From: Pseudobythopirellula maris
Lineage (GTDB): Bacteria > Planctomycetota > Planctomycetia > Pirellulales > Lacipirellulaceae
Length of the DNA: 64,000 nucleotides
Direction of reading: 5' to 3'
NCBI RefSeq assembly: GCF_007859945.1
Contig: NZ_SJPQ01000002.1
Coordinates: 908,279 to 972,278, forward strand
Shown in pieces: positions 7,742 to 16,736 of this stretch. Position numbers and translations under genes: made by a program. Below the pieces are notes generated by a model. That model searched no databases, had not been told where the DNA came from, and saw nothing but the letters and a program-made list of their open reading frames with translations. How positions within the stretch are numbered: position 1 is the stretch's first letter; each line of letters begins with the position of its first letter.

Positions 7742-9637
7742 ATGCACGACGTCAACCGAATCCGTTTGCTCACCTGTGGCTCCGTGCTGATCACGGCCGT
7801 GGTGATTGGCCTGGTCTCGCTCGGCGGCTACAACGCCTTGTTCATCGATCAACAGCAAGTGAGCTTGCAGCACCAAGCGACCAGCGACGCCAGGTTGCTG
7901 GAGCTGTCGCTCGACGAGCTGCGCAACGACGCCGCCCTACTCGGCAGGCTGTCGCTCACCAAGTCGCTGCTCGAGCGCGTCGCCGCCGGCGACACAGCAA
8001 CAGCCGATCGCGATCGATTGGCCGAGTACTTCGAGCAGATGATCCGCGCTAAGAAGCACTACAAGAAGGTGCGCGTGTTCGACGCCAACGGGATGGAGCT
8101 CCTCCGGCTCAACCGACACGAGGGGGTCGTTTGGCGTGCGGCCGATACCGAACTCCAGCTGAAGGGCCATCGCGACTTCTTCCAAGAAGCGATGGAGGTC
8201 CCCCCGAAGCGGGTATACGTCTCCAAGATCAACCTGAACCACGACCAAGGCGGCATCGAGGTTCCGCACCGGCCGATGCTCCGCACGGCGCAACGGATCG
8301 ACGGGCAATCGGGGCGGCCGATAGGCGTGGTTGTGATCAACATGCACTTTGGAGAGTTCATCGATAACCTCCTCGACCTGGCCGACGACACGCGTCTGCG
8401 GTACATGACCAACGACAGCGGCGACTATCTGGTTCATCCCGACGAGTCGAAGACCTACGGTTTCGACCTCGGCAAGCGCCACCGCATCCAAGACGATCAC
8501 CCTGCGATCGCTGAATTCTTTAACGACGACTCGGACTCGACCACGATCTGGAACGATCGGGGCGGGACCGACGGGGGCCGCGTGTTGGTCGTCCGCAAAA
8601 CGCGACCGTTCCCCGACGAGCCCGATCGGTTCGTCACGGTGGGCGTCGAGGCGATGGGAGACACGCTCGCCCGCGACAGCCGACGGGTGCTCCGTTGGGC
8701 CGCCATCACCACCGGGTTGCTGATCATCGGCGCCTTGCTGCTGGGTCTCGCCGCAAGCCGCTTGCAGACCCACCCGCTCGAGTCGCTGACCGTTGCGGCC
8801 CAACGGCTCGAGGAGGGCGGAACGCTTCCCGAGCTGCCGATGAAGCACAAGGACGAGGTGGGCGACCTCGCGCGGGCTTTCCACAAGATGGCCGAGCGGA
8901 TCCGAGTGAATGAGAGCCAGCTGCAAGAGACCAACGCCCGGCTCGAAACCGCTAACGACGACCTCAAACACTTCGTCCACATCGCCGCCCACGACCTCCG
9001 CGAGCCGCTCCGCAAGCTCCGCAATCTGGTCGACTTGTTGCAGATGGAGGACGGCCAAAGCGACCCGCTGAAAGCCGAGGAGCTGCTCGGCTGCGTGAGC
9101 AAGTGCTCGCTCGACATGCAGGCGCTGATCGACGACTTCCGGGCGCTCACCAAGGTGGAGGAGACCCACTTGGTCCGCGAACCGGTGGCTCTCGACGTGC
9201 TGATCTCCGAGGTCCTCAGTTCGCACGCCAAGCAGATCCGCGCCCGGAACATCGTCGTCCGTTTCAGCGAGTTCCCGACCAAGCCGCACGTCTATCCCGG
9301 TTTGACCTCACGGCTTTACGACAACCTCATCCGCAACGCGCTGAATCACACCTCCAGCGACGGGTTCACCCTCACGTTCACCGCCGTGCGAACCGACGAC
9401 CTTTCGTGGGAGTACGGGGTGAGCAACACCGGATCGTCGATGCCCGACGGCGACCGCAGCGAATTCTTCAAGCTCTTCCGCAAGTCGCCCGACTCCGAAG
9501 GGAGCGGCGTCGGCTTGAGCATCTGCAAGAAAATCATCGACCGCCATCGCGGCACGATCACGGTCGACTCACAGAACAATACGGTCCATGTACGCTTCAC
9601 GTTTGGCGGGGGAGCCGATGACGGCAAAATTACCTAA
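7742..9637 (+). CDS. Membrane sensor histidine kinase (copy 2 of tandem pair)
   Basis: The 631-residue protein is a paralogue of the kinase at 5126-7045, matching along its whole length from MHDVNRIRLLTCG to the C-terminal FTFGGGADD. TM1 is at about 11-29 and TM2 at about 319-337. HAMP follows, and the acceptor His417 lies in FVHIAAHDLREPLR. The extracytoplasmic Cache-like half has diverged most, while GDYLVHPDESKTYGFDLG keeps the family pattern. The ATPase G1 box is again SNTGSS, so this odd feature predates the duplication. It overlaps its receiver gene by 20 nt, exactly as in copy 1. Divergence in the sensor half suggests a different ligand. Confidence 0.9.
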   Translation: MHDVNRIRLLTCGSVLITAVVIGLVSLGGYNALFIDQQQVSLQHQATSDARLLELSLDELRNDAALLGRLSLTKSLLERVAAGDTATADRDRLAEYFEQMIRAKKHYKKVRVFDANGMELLRLNRHEGVVWRAADTELQLKGHRDFFQEAMEVPPKRVYVSKINLNHDQGGIEVPHRPMLRTAQRIDGQSGRPIGVVVINMHFGEFIDNLLDLADDTRLRYMTNDSGDYLVHPDESKTYGFDLGKRHRIQDDHPAIAEFFNDDSDSTTIWNDRGGTDGGRVLVVRKTRPFPDEPDRFVTVGVEAMGDTLARDSRRVLRWAAITTGLLIIGALLLGLAASRLQTHPLESLTVAAQRLEEGGTLPELPMKHKDEVGDLARAFHKMAERIRVNESQLQETNARLETANDDLKHFVHIAAHDLREPLRKLRNLVDLLQMEDGQSDPLKAEELLGCVSKCSLDMQALIDDFRALTKVEETHLVREPVALDVLISEVLSSHAKQIRARNIVVRFSEFPTKPHVYPGLTSRLYDNLIRNALNHTSSDGFTLTFTAVRTDDLSWEYGVSNTGSSMPDGDRSEFFKLFRKSPDSEGSGVGLSICKKIIDRHRGTITVDSQNNTVHVRFTFGGGADDGKIT

Positions 9638-10034
9638 CGAGAACGACATCTTCTTTGTCGACGACGACGAGATGGAGGTGATGCTCGTTGAGCGTTACCT
9701 CACGCACTCGCGCGTCAAGAACAACCTGCTCGCGTTCGGCTCGGGCGAGGAGCTGATCGAGCACCTCGTGGCGAACGCCGACGACCCCAGCAAGCAGCCC
9801 GCGCTGTTGCTGCTCGACATGCGCATGCCCTCGCTCGACGGGTTCGAGGTGGCCAAGGCCGTGCGCGGCTTGCCGAGCTACAGCAAGACGCCGCTGATCG
9901 TCATGTTCTCCAATTCCGACAACCCGTCGGACATCGCCCGGTCGAAAGAGTTCGGCGCCGACGAGTACGTTATCAAACCGTCCGACGGGCCGGCCTACAT
10001 CGAGTTTCTCAACTCACTCGTTGCCGAGGTGTAA
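9618..10034 (+). CDS. Single-domain response regulator, partner of kinase copy 2
   Basis: The 138-residue receiver domain matches the regulator at 7026-7442 in length and motifs: DDDE acidic cluster, phospho-Asp in LLLDMRMPSLDG, switch Ser in MFSNSD and Lys in YVIKPSDG. There is no output domain. ATG 9618 is preceded by GGGGGAG (9608-9614), a Shine-Dalgarno in the same place as in copy 1. Its end lies just 4 nt from the end of the convergent sulfatase gene at 10039, so the two genes meet tail to tail. Confidence 0.92.
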   Translation: MTAKLPNENDIFFVDDDEMEVMLVERYLTHSRVKNNLLAFGSGEELIEHLVANADDPSKQPALLLLDMRMPSLDGFEVAKAVRGLPSYSKTPLIVMFSNSDNPSDIARSKEFGADEYVIKPSDGPAYIEFLNSLVAEV

Positions 10035-10038
10035 CGTG

Positions 10039-11502
10039 CTAGCGGGCGTTCGCGTTGCCCGCCGGCGAGGGCCCGTCTGTGGGAGACTGCTCGTCGATGG
10101 GCAGCGAGAAATCGGCCGAGGGCTCGCGGGAGGCCCGCATGACGGCCGCCAGCCGTCGCACCGTGTCGGGCCGCTCGGAGGCGAGGTCCCGATTCTCGCC
10201 GGGGTCACGGGCCAGGTCGTACAGCTCCACCGGCTCGGGATCGTCGGTCGCCACGCCCCGCTCGATCAGCTTCAGGTCGCCCACTCGCACCGCCCGCGCG
10301 CCCACGCCTTCGTGGAACTCCCAGTAGAGCACCTCACGCGGGGCTTGCTCCCCCTCGCCCATGAGGGTGGGCGCCAGCGAAACACCGTCGATCCCGCTTA
10401 GAGGCTCGGCGCCCGCCAGCTCGGCGAGCGTCGGCAGCCAATCCTCGAAGGCCGACGGCGACTCGCTCACACCGCCCGCCCCGATCACGCCGGGCCAGCA
10501 GGCTATCGCCGGCACGCGGATCCCCCCCTCGTACAAGTCGCGTTTGATCCCTCGCAGGCCACCGGACGAGTCCGAGAAGCGGGGGTCGCGTCCCCCCTCG
10601 GCGTGCGGGCCGTTGTCGCTGGCGAACACAACCAATGTGTTCTCCGCCAGCCCGAGCTCGGCGAGCCGCGCGCGCAACCGGCCGAAGTCGCGGTCCATGC
10701 GGGCGATCATCGCCGCGGTGGCGCGCTCGGCCGGCGGCCAAGGCTTGTCGGCGTACGGCCCCAGATCAGGAACCTCTTGGCCCTCGTCGCCCGCCTCGTT
10801 GTTGGCGTGCGGGATCGTCAGCGTGAGCAGCAGCATGAACGGTCTCCCGTGGGCGTCCTCCCCGATCCAACGCAGGGCCTCATCGACAAACAGGTCGTGC
10901 GTGTACTCGCCGCGCTCGGTCGCCACGCCGCCGCCCGACGGCGTCGGCTCGGGAACGGTGTTCGAGAGCGGCACGCGATCGCCATTGCGCCAGAGAAACT
11001 CCGGCCAATAGTTGTGCGCGTGGTTCTGGTGGTAGTAGCCGAAGAAGTGGTCGAACCCCTGCCGGAGCGGGTCGCCCGTGGTGTGCTGATCGCCCAGGCC
11101 CCACTTGCCGATGAGCGCCGTGCGGTAACCGACTTCTTGGAGCTTGCCCGCGAGCGTGACCGCGCCGCTCGGCAGCGGCCAGTTGCTCGTGGGGCTCGCG
11201 TTCCGATTGCCGCGCACCGGGCAATGGCCCGTGTGGAGGCCGGTCATCAGCACCGCCCGCGACGGCGCGCAGACCGTCGAGCCGGCGTAGTGCTGCGTGA
11301 AACGCACGCCCTTGCGCGCCGCGGCGTCGATGTGGGGCGTCTCCCAAAGCCGCTGGCCGTAGCAGCTCAAGTCGCCGTAGCCGAGGTCGTCGGCCAAGAC
11401 GAACAGCACGTTGGGCCGCATCGATTGGCCGCACACGGCGCCGCAGGGCGTTAGCACGGCGAGCATTAGCAAGAAGAACGCAACACGCTGCGAAAAGGGC
11501 AT
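10039..11502 (-). CDS. Secreted sulfatase (formylglycine-dependent)
   Basis: The 487-residue protein has a signal peptide (about 1-25) and the sulfatase core. The metal site begins with NVLFVLADDLGYGDL (Asp38, Asp39). The activation motif is CAPSR with Cys78, to be converted to formylglycine by a maturase not found here. It is followed by AVLMTGLHTGH. Further family elements are GKWGLGD and FASDNGPH. Family knowledge says such enzymes hydrolyse sulfate esters. In planctomycetes they usually act on sulfated polysaccharides, but the substrate cannot be told from sequence. No glycoside hydrolase is adjacent, so it is not in an obvious polysaccharide locus. Confidence 0.92.
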   Translation of the reverse strand: MPFSQRVAFFLLMLAVLTPCGAVCGQSMRPNVLFVLADDLGYGDLSCYGQRLWETPHIDAAARKGVRFTQHYAGSTVCAPSRAVLMTGLHTGHCPVRGNRNASPTSNWPLPSGAVTLAGKLQEVGYRTALIGKWGLGDQHTTGDPLRQGFDHFFGYYHQNHAHNYWPEFLWRNGDRVPLSNTVPEPTPSGGGVATERGEYTHDLFVDEALRWIGEDAHGRPFMLLLTLTIPHANNEAGDEGQEVPDLGPYADKPWPPAERATAAMIARMDRDFGRLRARLAELGLAENTLVVFASDNGPHAEGGRDPRFSDSSGGLRGIKRDLYEGGIRVPAIACWPGVIGAGGVSESPSAFEDWLPTLAELAGAEPLSGIDGVSLAPTLMGEGEQAPREVLYWEFHEGVGARAVRVGDLKLIERGVATDDPEPVELYDLARDPGENRDLASERPDTVRRLAAVMRASREPSADFSLPIDEQSPTDGPSPAGNANAR

Positions 11503-11823
11503 CGGTCAGGACGGGAAAAGGGATATGGGGTTTTCACCCCAGCATAACCACTGCGCCACGCTGCGTCAGAGGCGTGCCGGGCTCCCTGTCGGGCGGCCTA
11601 CCCTGCCAGCGGGGCCACTGAACCGTCCCGCCCGCGTCACAGCACCGCAAGGGATCGGCCATGAGGGATGTCGGTTGATCCGGTTCAATTCAGCTTCTCG
11701 AGCGAACGAAGACCGAATCCAGCGTGGCGCTGGAAAACGAATCCGGCCTATGGCAGCAGGGCTCTTGCCTCTAAACCGAGTACACAGCGGCTTTCTCCTC
11801 GATTCCGACCGTCAGGGATACCT
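11503..11823. other. Divergent intergenic region, sulfatase / LEPR-XLL gene
   Basis: This 321-nt region lies between two divergent genes and must hold both promoters. Only a short hairpin (TGGGGT/ACCCCA, 11526-11541) stands out. The reading frame of the downstream gene stays open upstream of ATG 11824 to 11668, but that part lacks family features. Confidence 0.4.
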
Positions 11824-14800
11824 ATGTTCAGGCGACTGCTGCCAGCGACTGAAGTGCTAGCCCGCCGTAGCCACGGTGGCCCGAAGCGTCGCCGTGGAAC
11901 CGGGACGCTGCGCCTGGAGCAACTCGAGCCGCGGCTGGTGATGGACGGCGCCGGCTTTGTGAACACCGACCCGCCCGAAGACCCCGACACGATTGTCGGC
12001 GTCGCCGAGATCGACGCCCAAGACGACCACGTCGAGACCAGCCGGGGCGTGCAGGAGCTGCGCATCGATCCCCTGGGGAACGACCCCCTGCCCGCGGGCG
12101 CCGAGGGGCTCACGATCAAATCGGTGAGCGGCACCAAGCTCGGCGCCGAGGTCACAATCTCCGAAGACGGCAAGCGGCTTATCTACAACGCCGCCGGCGA
12201 CGCCGGCCTGCAAGCCGGCGACACGTTCTATTACATCGTGCAGACCGAGGACGGAAAGCTCGGCAAGGCGAACGTGACGCTCTCGCTCGAACGGACCTAC
12301 ACTAGTGGCGGTGGCGGTGGCGGGACCACGCGCCCCCGCAACTCCAGCGACAATTACTCGTTCTTCGAGGACGCGCCCGAGCAATCGCTCCATGTGCTGA
12401 CGAACGACCGCGAGTTCTCCGCGGGCGAGATCGTGGCGGTCACGACGCCCTCGAACGGCGGCTCGGTGCGCATCGCCGACGACGGCCGTTCGTTGCTTTA
12501 CCAGCCCCAAGCGGCGACGACCGGTCGCGATCTGTTCGAGTACACCGTTCGCAACGCGGAGGGCGAAGAAGCGACCATCGGCGTCAGCGTGAACGTTTCT
12601 AAGCCGTATTACCTCAACTACCACTACGACAACGCCCGGTTCGATTTCGGAACAGGACCCCACACCCTCGACCCGCTAGCGAACGATTCCGTCCGCGGGC
12701 CGGTTGCTCAGACGCCGCGGATCGTCTCGTTCTCGGCGCCCGACTACGCCGGCCAGGTCACCCTCTCCGAAGACGGCCAGCGGTTCTTGTTTGAGCCGGC
12801 CGAAGGCTTCCTCGGCTCGTTCTCGGTAAGCTACTCGGTGCGCTACGGGCCTGACGATCACCAGACCGTCGAGGGCAGCTTCAGCGTGGCGGTCGAGCGG
12901 CGGTTCCTGGCCGTGGAGAACTACTTCTCCGTCGACCCGGGCGCCACCGGACCGGCAACGCTCGACGTGCTGACGAACGACCCGGTTTACAACTACAGCG
13001 GCTATTACGGCTACAACAAGGCCCACTACCAGCAGCAACGACAGGACGTGTCGTTGCGGATCGTCGGCGTCGCCGTAAGCGACGCGGGGGGCGAGATCAC
13101 GATCGCCGAAGGCGGCCAGACGTTGCTCTACACGCCGGCCGAAGGCTTCACTGGCGAGGAGACGTTCGAATACACGGTCGAGGCCTCGAACGGCTCGCGT
13201 GAGACCGCCCGCGTGACGGTCCGGGTGGGCGAAACGCCCAGCGACCCCTCGGGTGTCGACCGCTTCGCGACCGAGGGGGAGCTCAATCAGTTCCTGATCG
13301 ACAAGGCCGTGGCCCGCTACGGGCGTCATTTCGGCATTCAGCAGGAGCGCTACGCCCCGCTCGAGACTTACTACGGCGACGGGATCGCCCTCGTCAGTGC
13401 TACGCGATTATTTGCGGCGTTCGACGCCGACGGCGCCGCTCTCTCCGCCGCGGATGATTTCTCCGGCACCAACGTCCAGGTCGAGGGGGTCGACGAGGCG
13501 GACATCGTCGAGACCGACGGCCGCTACGTTTACACCTTCGCCCTCGGCAAGCTGGCGATCGTCGACTTGCTGGACCCCTCGTCGCCCGAGCTGCTGTCGA
13601 TGACGCTGATGGAGGGGGGCTACGACCAGATGTACCTGATGGGCGATCGCATCACGCTGCTGCGCACCGGTTCGACCTCGGGCCAAGCCGAGGTGTTGGT
13701 GCTCGATGTCGGCGACAGGTCCGCGCCCGCCATCGCCGAGCGGACGGAGATCGACGGCTACATCGCCGACTCGCGTGCGATCGGCGACAAGGTCCATCTG
13801 GTCGTCCAGCGCGACTTCCTCGTCCCCGAACTGGAGGGCGACTGGCTCGTCGAGCCGGCCCCGTCGGCCGGCGAGTCGAACGACAATTCAGACGCGACCG
13901 GCGACGACGCAATTTTAGTCGATCTCCTCTACGACCGAGGCGAGCCTGGCGTGTGGCGCACCGAGTCGCTCGAAGAGTACATTGACCGCGTACGCGACGA
14001 GCTGATCGAGACCGCCCTGCCGGCCTACCGCGGCTACAACGCCGCGGGCGAACTCGTCAGCGAGGGGCTGCTCACCACGCCGACCGACGTCCATAAGCCG
14101 CTCGCCGGGGCCGACCGGCTCCTCTCGTTCGTGACGATCGACGCGGGCGACGGCGACCCGGCGCCGCCGGCCGAGTCGACGACCTTCGTCGCCGACCGCC
14201 ACACCGACGTGTACGTCTCGGCCGAGTCGGCCTACGTGTTCGCCTACGATCCCGAGGCGGGGGAGACGAACATCTACAAGATGGACTTCGCCGAGGACGG
14301 CTCGTCACCGCTCGTCGCCTCGGGCGTTGTGGGCGGGAGCCTGCTCAACCAGTTCTCGGCCGACGAGCACGACGGCCGGCTGCGTGTCGCCACGACCGAG
14401 GTCCGCACGACCGAGATCACCAACAGCAGAGGTCGCACTCGCACGGTGCAGAGCCAACGGTTCAACAACGTTCTGGTGCTGGAGCAGAACGGCAACCAGC
14501 TAGAGACAGTCGGCGAAATCACCAACCTGGCGCCCACCGAGACGATCAAGTCGGTCCGCTTCATGGGCGACAGGGCTTACGTTGTGACGTTCCGCGTGGT
14601 CGACCCGCTGTTCGCCATCGACCTCTCGGACCCCACCGCGCCGACGGTCGAAGGGGCGCTCAAAATCCCCGGTTTCTCCGACTACTTGCACCCGGTGGGT
14701 GAGGACTACCTCGTCGGCATCGGCCGCGACGCCGACGAGATCACCGGCCGTTTGGGCCCCGCGCAGCTGACGCTGTTCTACGTCGGCGACCTGTCGGACC

Positions 14801-16362
14801 CGACCGTCGTCGACCAGATGACCCTGGAGGGCGCCCACTGGACCAACTCCGAGGCCTGGAGCGACCACCACGCGGTGGCCTACTTCGCCGGGGCTGGCCT
14901 GCTGACCGTGCCGCACACCTGGAACGAGCTCGCCGAGAAGGACATGGACGGCGACGGGCTGACCGACTGGCGCGGCTACGAGCAGCACTCGGCGATGTGG
15001 GCGTTCCAGGTCGAGACCGACGGCGAGGGGGGCGGCAGCCTCGGCGTGGCGGCCGAGATCGAGCACGAGGGGCCGGCCCGCCGCAGCCTGCGGATCGACG
15101 AGACGCTCGTGACCGTCTCCGGCCAGGAGCTCAAGACGCACGACCTGGACGACCCCACGCAGCAGCTCGGCGAAGTCTGGCTGGGGGCGCTCCCCACGGC
15201 CGACGCGTTCACGGTGCAAGAAGACAGCGGCGCCACGACGCTCGACGTGCTGGCGAACGACCGCCCCGGCGCCGACGGCGAGGCCCCGTCGATCGTGTCG
15301 GTCACCCAGCCGGTCCGCGGGCACACTTACAGGCCGTATCTGATCGACACGATCCGGCTCGTTTCCAATGAGCTGAGCTATCAAGTTGGCCAGCAAGACC
15401 AACAACCGGCGGGGGAGGTGACGATCGCCGAGGACGGCCGGTCGCTCGTGTTCACCCCGGCCGAAGACTTCTTCGGCACGGCGACGTTAACCTACACGGT
15501 GCTCGACCCGCTCCGCGGCGAGCAGACGGCGACCGTCACGATCACCGTCGAGGGGACGCCCGACGCCCCCGACGCAGAGGACGACACGTTCAGCGTCGAG
15601 CCGGGCGCCGTGGCGATCGTGCTTAACGTGCTAGCCAACGACACGGACCCCGACGCCGGGGGCCCGATTCGCCCGATCAATTACTTGTCGATCTGCGGGA
15701 CACAACCAAGAACGGTCGACGTTCTCCTGGCGGACCTCTACGTCGAATCTAACACATTTTGGACGTTTGGCAGCTTGACGGTCACCGAGCTAGGCCCGAC
15801 CGACAACGGCGGCGTGGTCGAGCTCGACGACATGGGAAGGCTCCACTACACACCGGTCGACGGCTTCGAAGGCGTCGAGACGTTCAGCTACACGGTCGTG
15901 AACGGTTCGGGACTCACCGACACGGCCACGGCGTCCGTTTATGTAGGCGTGCCGGTGGAGCCCCCCATCGATACCGTCGGGCCGATGGAAAGCACGGGGG
16001 AAGAGACTCCCGCCGCGGAGTCGTCGGCAGAGAATTCGTCGCCTGTTGAGACGTCGCCAGCCGAGACGGCGAGCGACGACCGGTTCGTGTTCTTCAGCGC
16101 CGCGGTTCCCATGAGCCGGGGGGACGGCGTCGCCGTCACTTCACAAGACGAGACCGCCGCCGCCACGGTCGGCGGCGCCGAACTGCTCATCGCTAGGCAG
16201 CAAGACAACGCCGCCGTGCGCCGTGCGTCGCTATCGCGCGAGAGCGTCTTCGAGAGATTGGGTTCGGAGCGATCTGCCGCGGACGACGACCTGGCAGGTG
16301 ACGCCGACCTCGGTTTGGCGGACGGATGGTCGGCATTTGGCGAGGCGTTGGCCCGCCGCTAG
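11824..16362 (+). CDS. LEPR-XLL surface protein with Ig/cadherin-like repeats and beta-propeller
   Basis: The 1512-residue protein begins at ATG 11824. The N-terminus is basic and then has LRLEQLEPRLVMDG, the planctomycete LEPR-XLL motif found on large exported proteins. About four tandem-95-type Ig/cadherin-like repeats follow (residues about 55-480), each with a pattern such as LDVLTND and LLYTPAEGFTGEETFEYTV. A Gly-rich linker sits near residue 161. Residues about 548-1120 match the Beta_propel family (PF09826), starting NVQVEGVDEADIVETDGRYV. Two more repeats cover about 1122-1378, then a Ser/Thr/Glu-rich tail. The role is probably adhesion or scaffolding at the cell surface, possibly calcium-stabilised given the many Asp residues. 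There is no catalytic motif that I can see. Confidence 0.85.
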   Translation: MFRRLLPATEVLARRSHGGPKRRRGTGTLRLEQLEPRLVMDGAGFVNTDPPEDPDTIVGVAEIDAQDDHVETSRGVQELRIDPLGNDPLPAGAEGLTIKSVSGTKLGAEVTISEDGKRLIYNAAGDAGLQAGDTFYYIVQTEDGKLGKANVTLSLERTYTSGGGGGGTTRPRNSSDNYSFFEDAPEQSLHVLTNDREFSAGEIVAVTTPSNGGSVRIADDGRSLLYQPQAATTGRDLFEYTVRNAEGEEATIGVSVNVSKPYYLNYHYDNARFDFGTGPHTLDPLANDSVRGPVAQTPRIVSFSAPDYAGQVTLSEDGQRFLFEPAEGFLGSFSVSYSVRYGPDDHQTVEGSFSVAVERRFLAVENYFSVDPGATGPATLDVLTNDPVYNYSGYYGYNKAHYQQQRQDVSLRIVGVAVSDAGGEITIAEGGQTLLYTPAEGFTGEETFEYTVEASNGSRETARVTVRVGETPSDPSGVDRFATEGELNQFLIDKAVARYGRHFGIQQERYAPLETYYGDGIALVSATRLFAAFDADGAALSAADDFSGTNVQVEGVDEADIVETDGRYVYTFALGKLAIVDLLDPSSPELLSMTLMEGGYDQMYLMGDRITLLRTGSTSGQAEVLVLDVGDRSAPAIAERTEIDGYIADSRAIGDKVHLVVQRDFLVPELEGDWLVEPAPSAGESNDNSDATGDDAILVDLLYDRGEPGVWRTESLEEYIDRVRDELIETALPAYRGYNAAGELVSEGLLTTPTDVHKPLAGADRLLSFVTIDAGDGDPAPPAESTTFVADRHTDVYVSAESAYVFAYDPEAGETNIYKMDFAEDGSSPLVASGVVGGSLLNQFSADEHDGRLRVATTEVRTTEITNSRGRTRTVQSQRFNNVLVLEQNGNQLETVGEITNLAPTETIKSVRFMGDRAYVVTFRVVDPLFAIDLSDPTAPTVEGALKIPGFSDYLHPVGEDYLVGIGRDADEITGRLGPAQLTLFYVGDLSDPTVVDQMTLEGAHWTNSEAWSDHHAVAYFAGAGLLTVPHTWNELAEKDMDGDGLTDWRGYEQHSAMWAFQVETDGEGGGSLGVAAEIEHEGPARRSLRIDETLVTVSGQELKTHDLDDPTQQLGEVWLGALPTADAFTVQEDSGATTLDVLANDRPGADGEAPSIVSVTQPVRGHTYRPYLIDTIRLVSNELSYQVGQQDQQPAGEVTIAEDGRSLVFTPAEDFFGTATLTYTVLDPLRGEQTATVTITVEGTPDAPDAEDDTFSVEPGAVAIVLNVLANDTDPDAGGPIRPINYLSICGTQPRTVDVLLADLYVESNTFWTFGSLTVTELGPTDNGGVVELDDMGRLHYTPVDGFEGVETFSYTVVNGSGLTDTATASVYVGVPVEPPIDTVGPMESTGEETPAAESSAENSSPVETSPAETASDDRFVFFSAAVPMSRGDGVAVTSQDETAAATVGGAELLIARQQDNAAVRRASLSRESVFERLGSERSAADDDLAGDADLGLADGWSAFGEALARR

Positions 16363-16736
16363 TGCGAATCGCACGGATGCGTAGCGTGTGTGGCGGTGTG
16401 ATTCGACGTCGATATGGCAAAAACAACGCTACGGCTAGCGGTAGTGCGATCTAGCCATCTCGATCTGCGTTCCTGTAGCGTAAACGGCGCCGCATGTACG
16501 GGCGGCAAACGGGCGATGCGCCGCTGCAGGCGGCCGCGTTCTTCGCACACGCAGCTCGCCAGCCGCGCTCGGCCGGTCGAATTGGCCCCCGGCCGCAACG
16601 CGGCAAGCATCGCCCAGGCTGGGCAGCGGGGCAGCGGATCTTCGGCGCCCCCCTCGGTCGTCGGCCCCCGCGTGGCGTGCTAATCTAAGGGGCCCGTTTC
16701 GTCTCCCCCTTTAGCTAGCTACGAACCACCGCCGCC
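16363..16736. other. Intergenic region upstream of the phosphohexomutase
   Basis: I see no gene in these 374 nt. A small palindrome GTGCG-AAT-CGCAC (16362-16374) starts right at the end of the preceding gene; its 5-bp stem is too short to call a terminator. The remainder presumably carries the promoter of the mutase gene. Confidence 0.4.
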
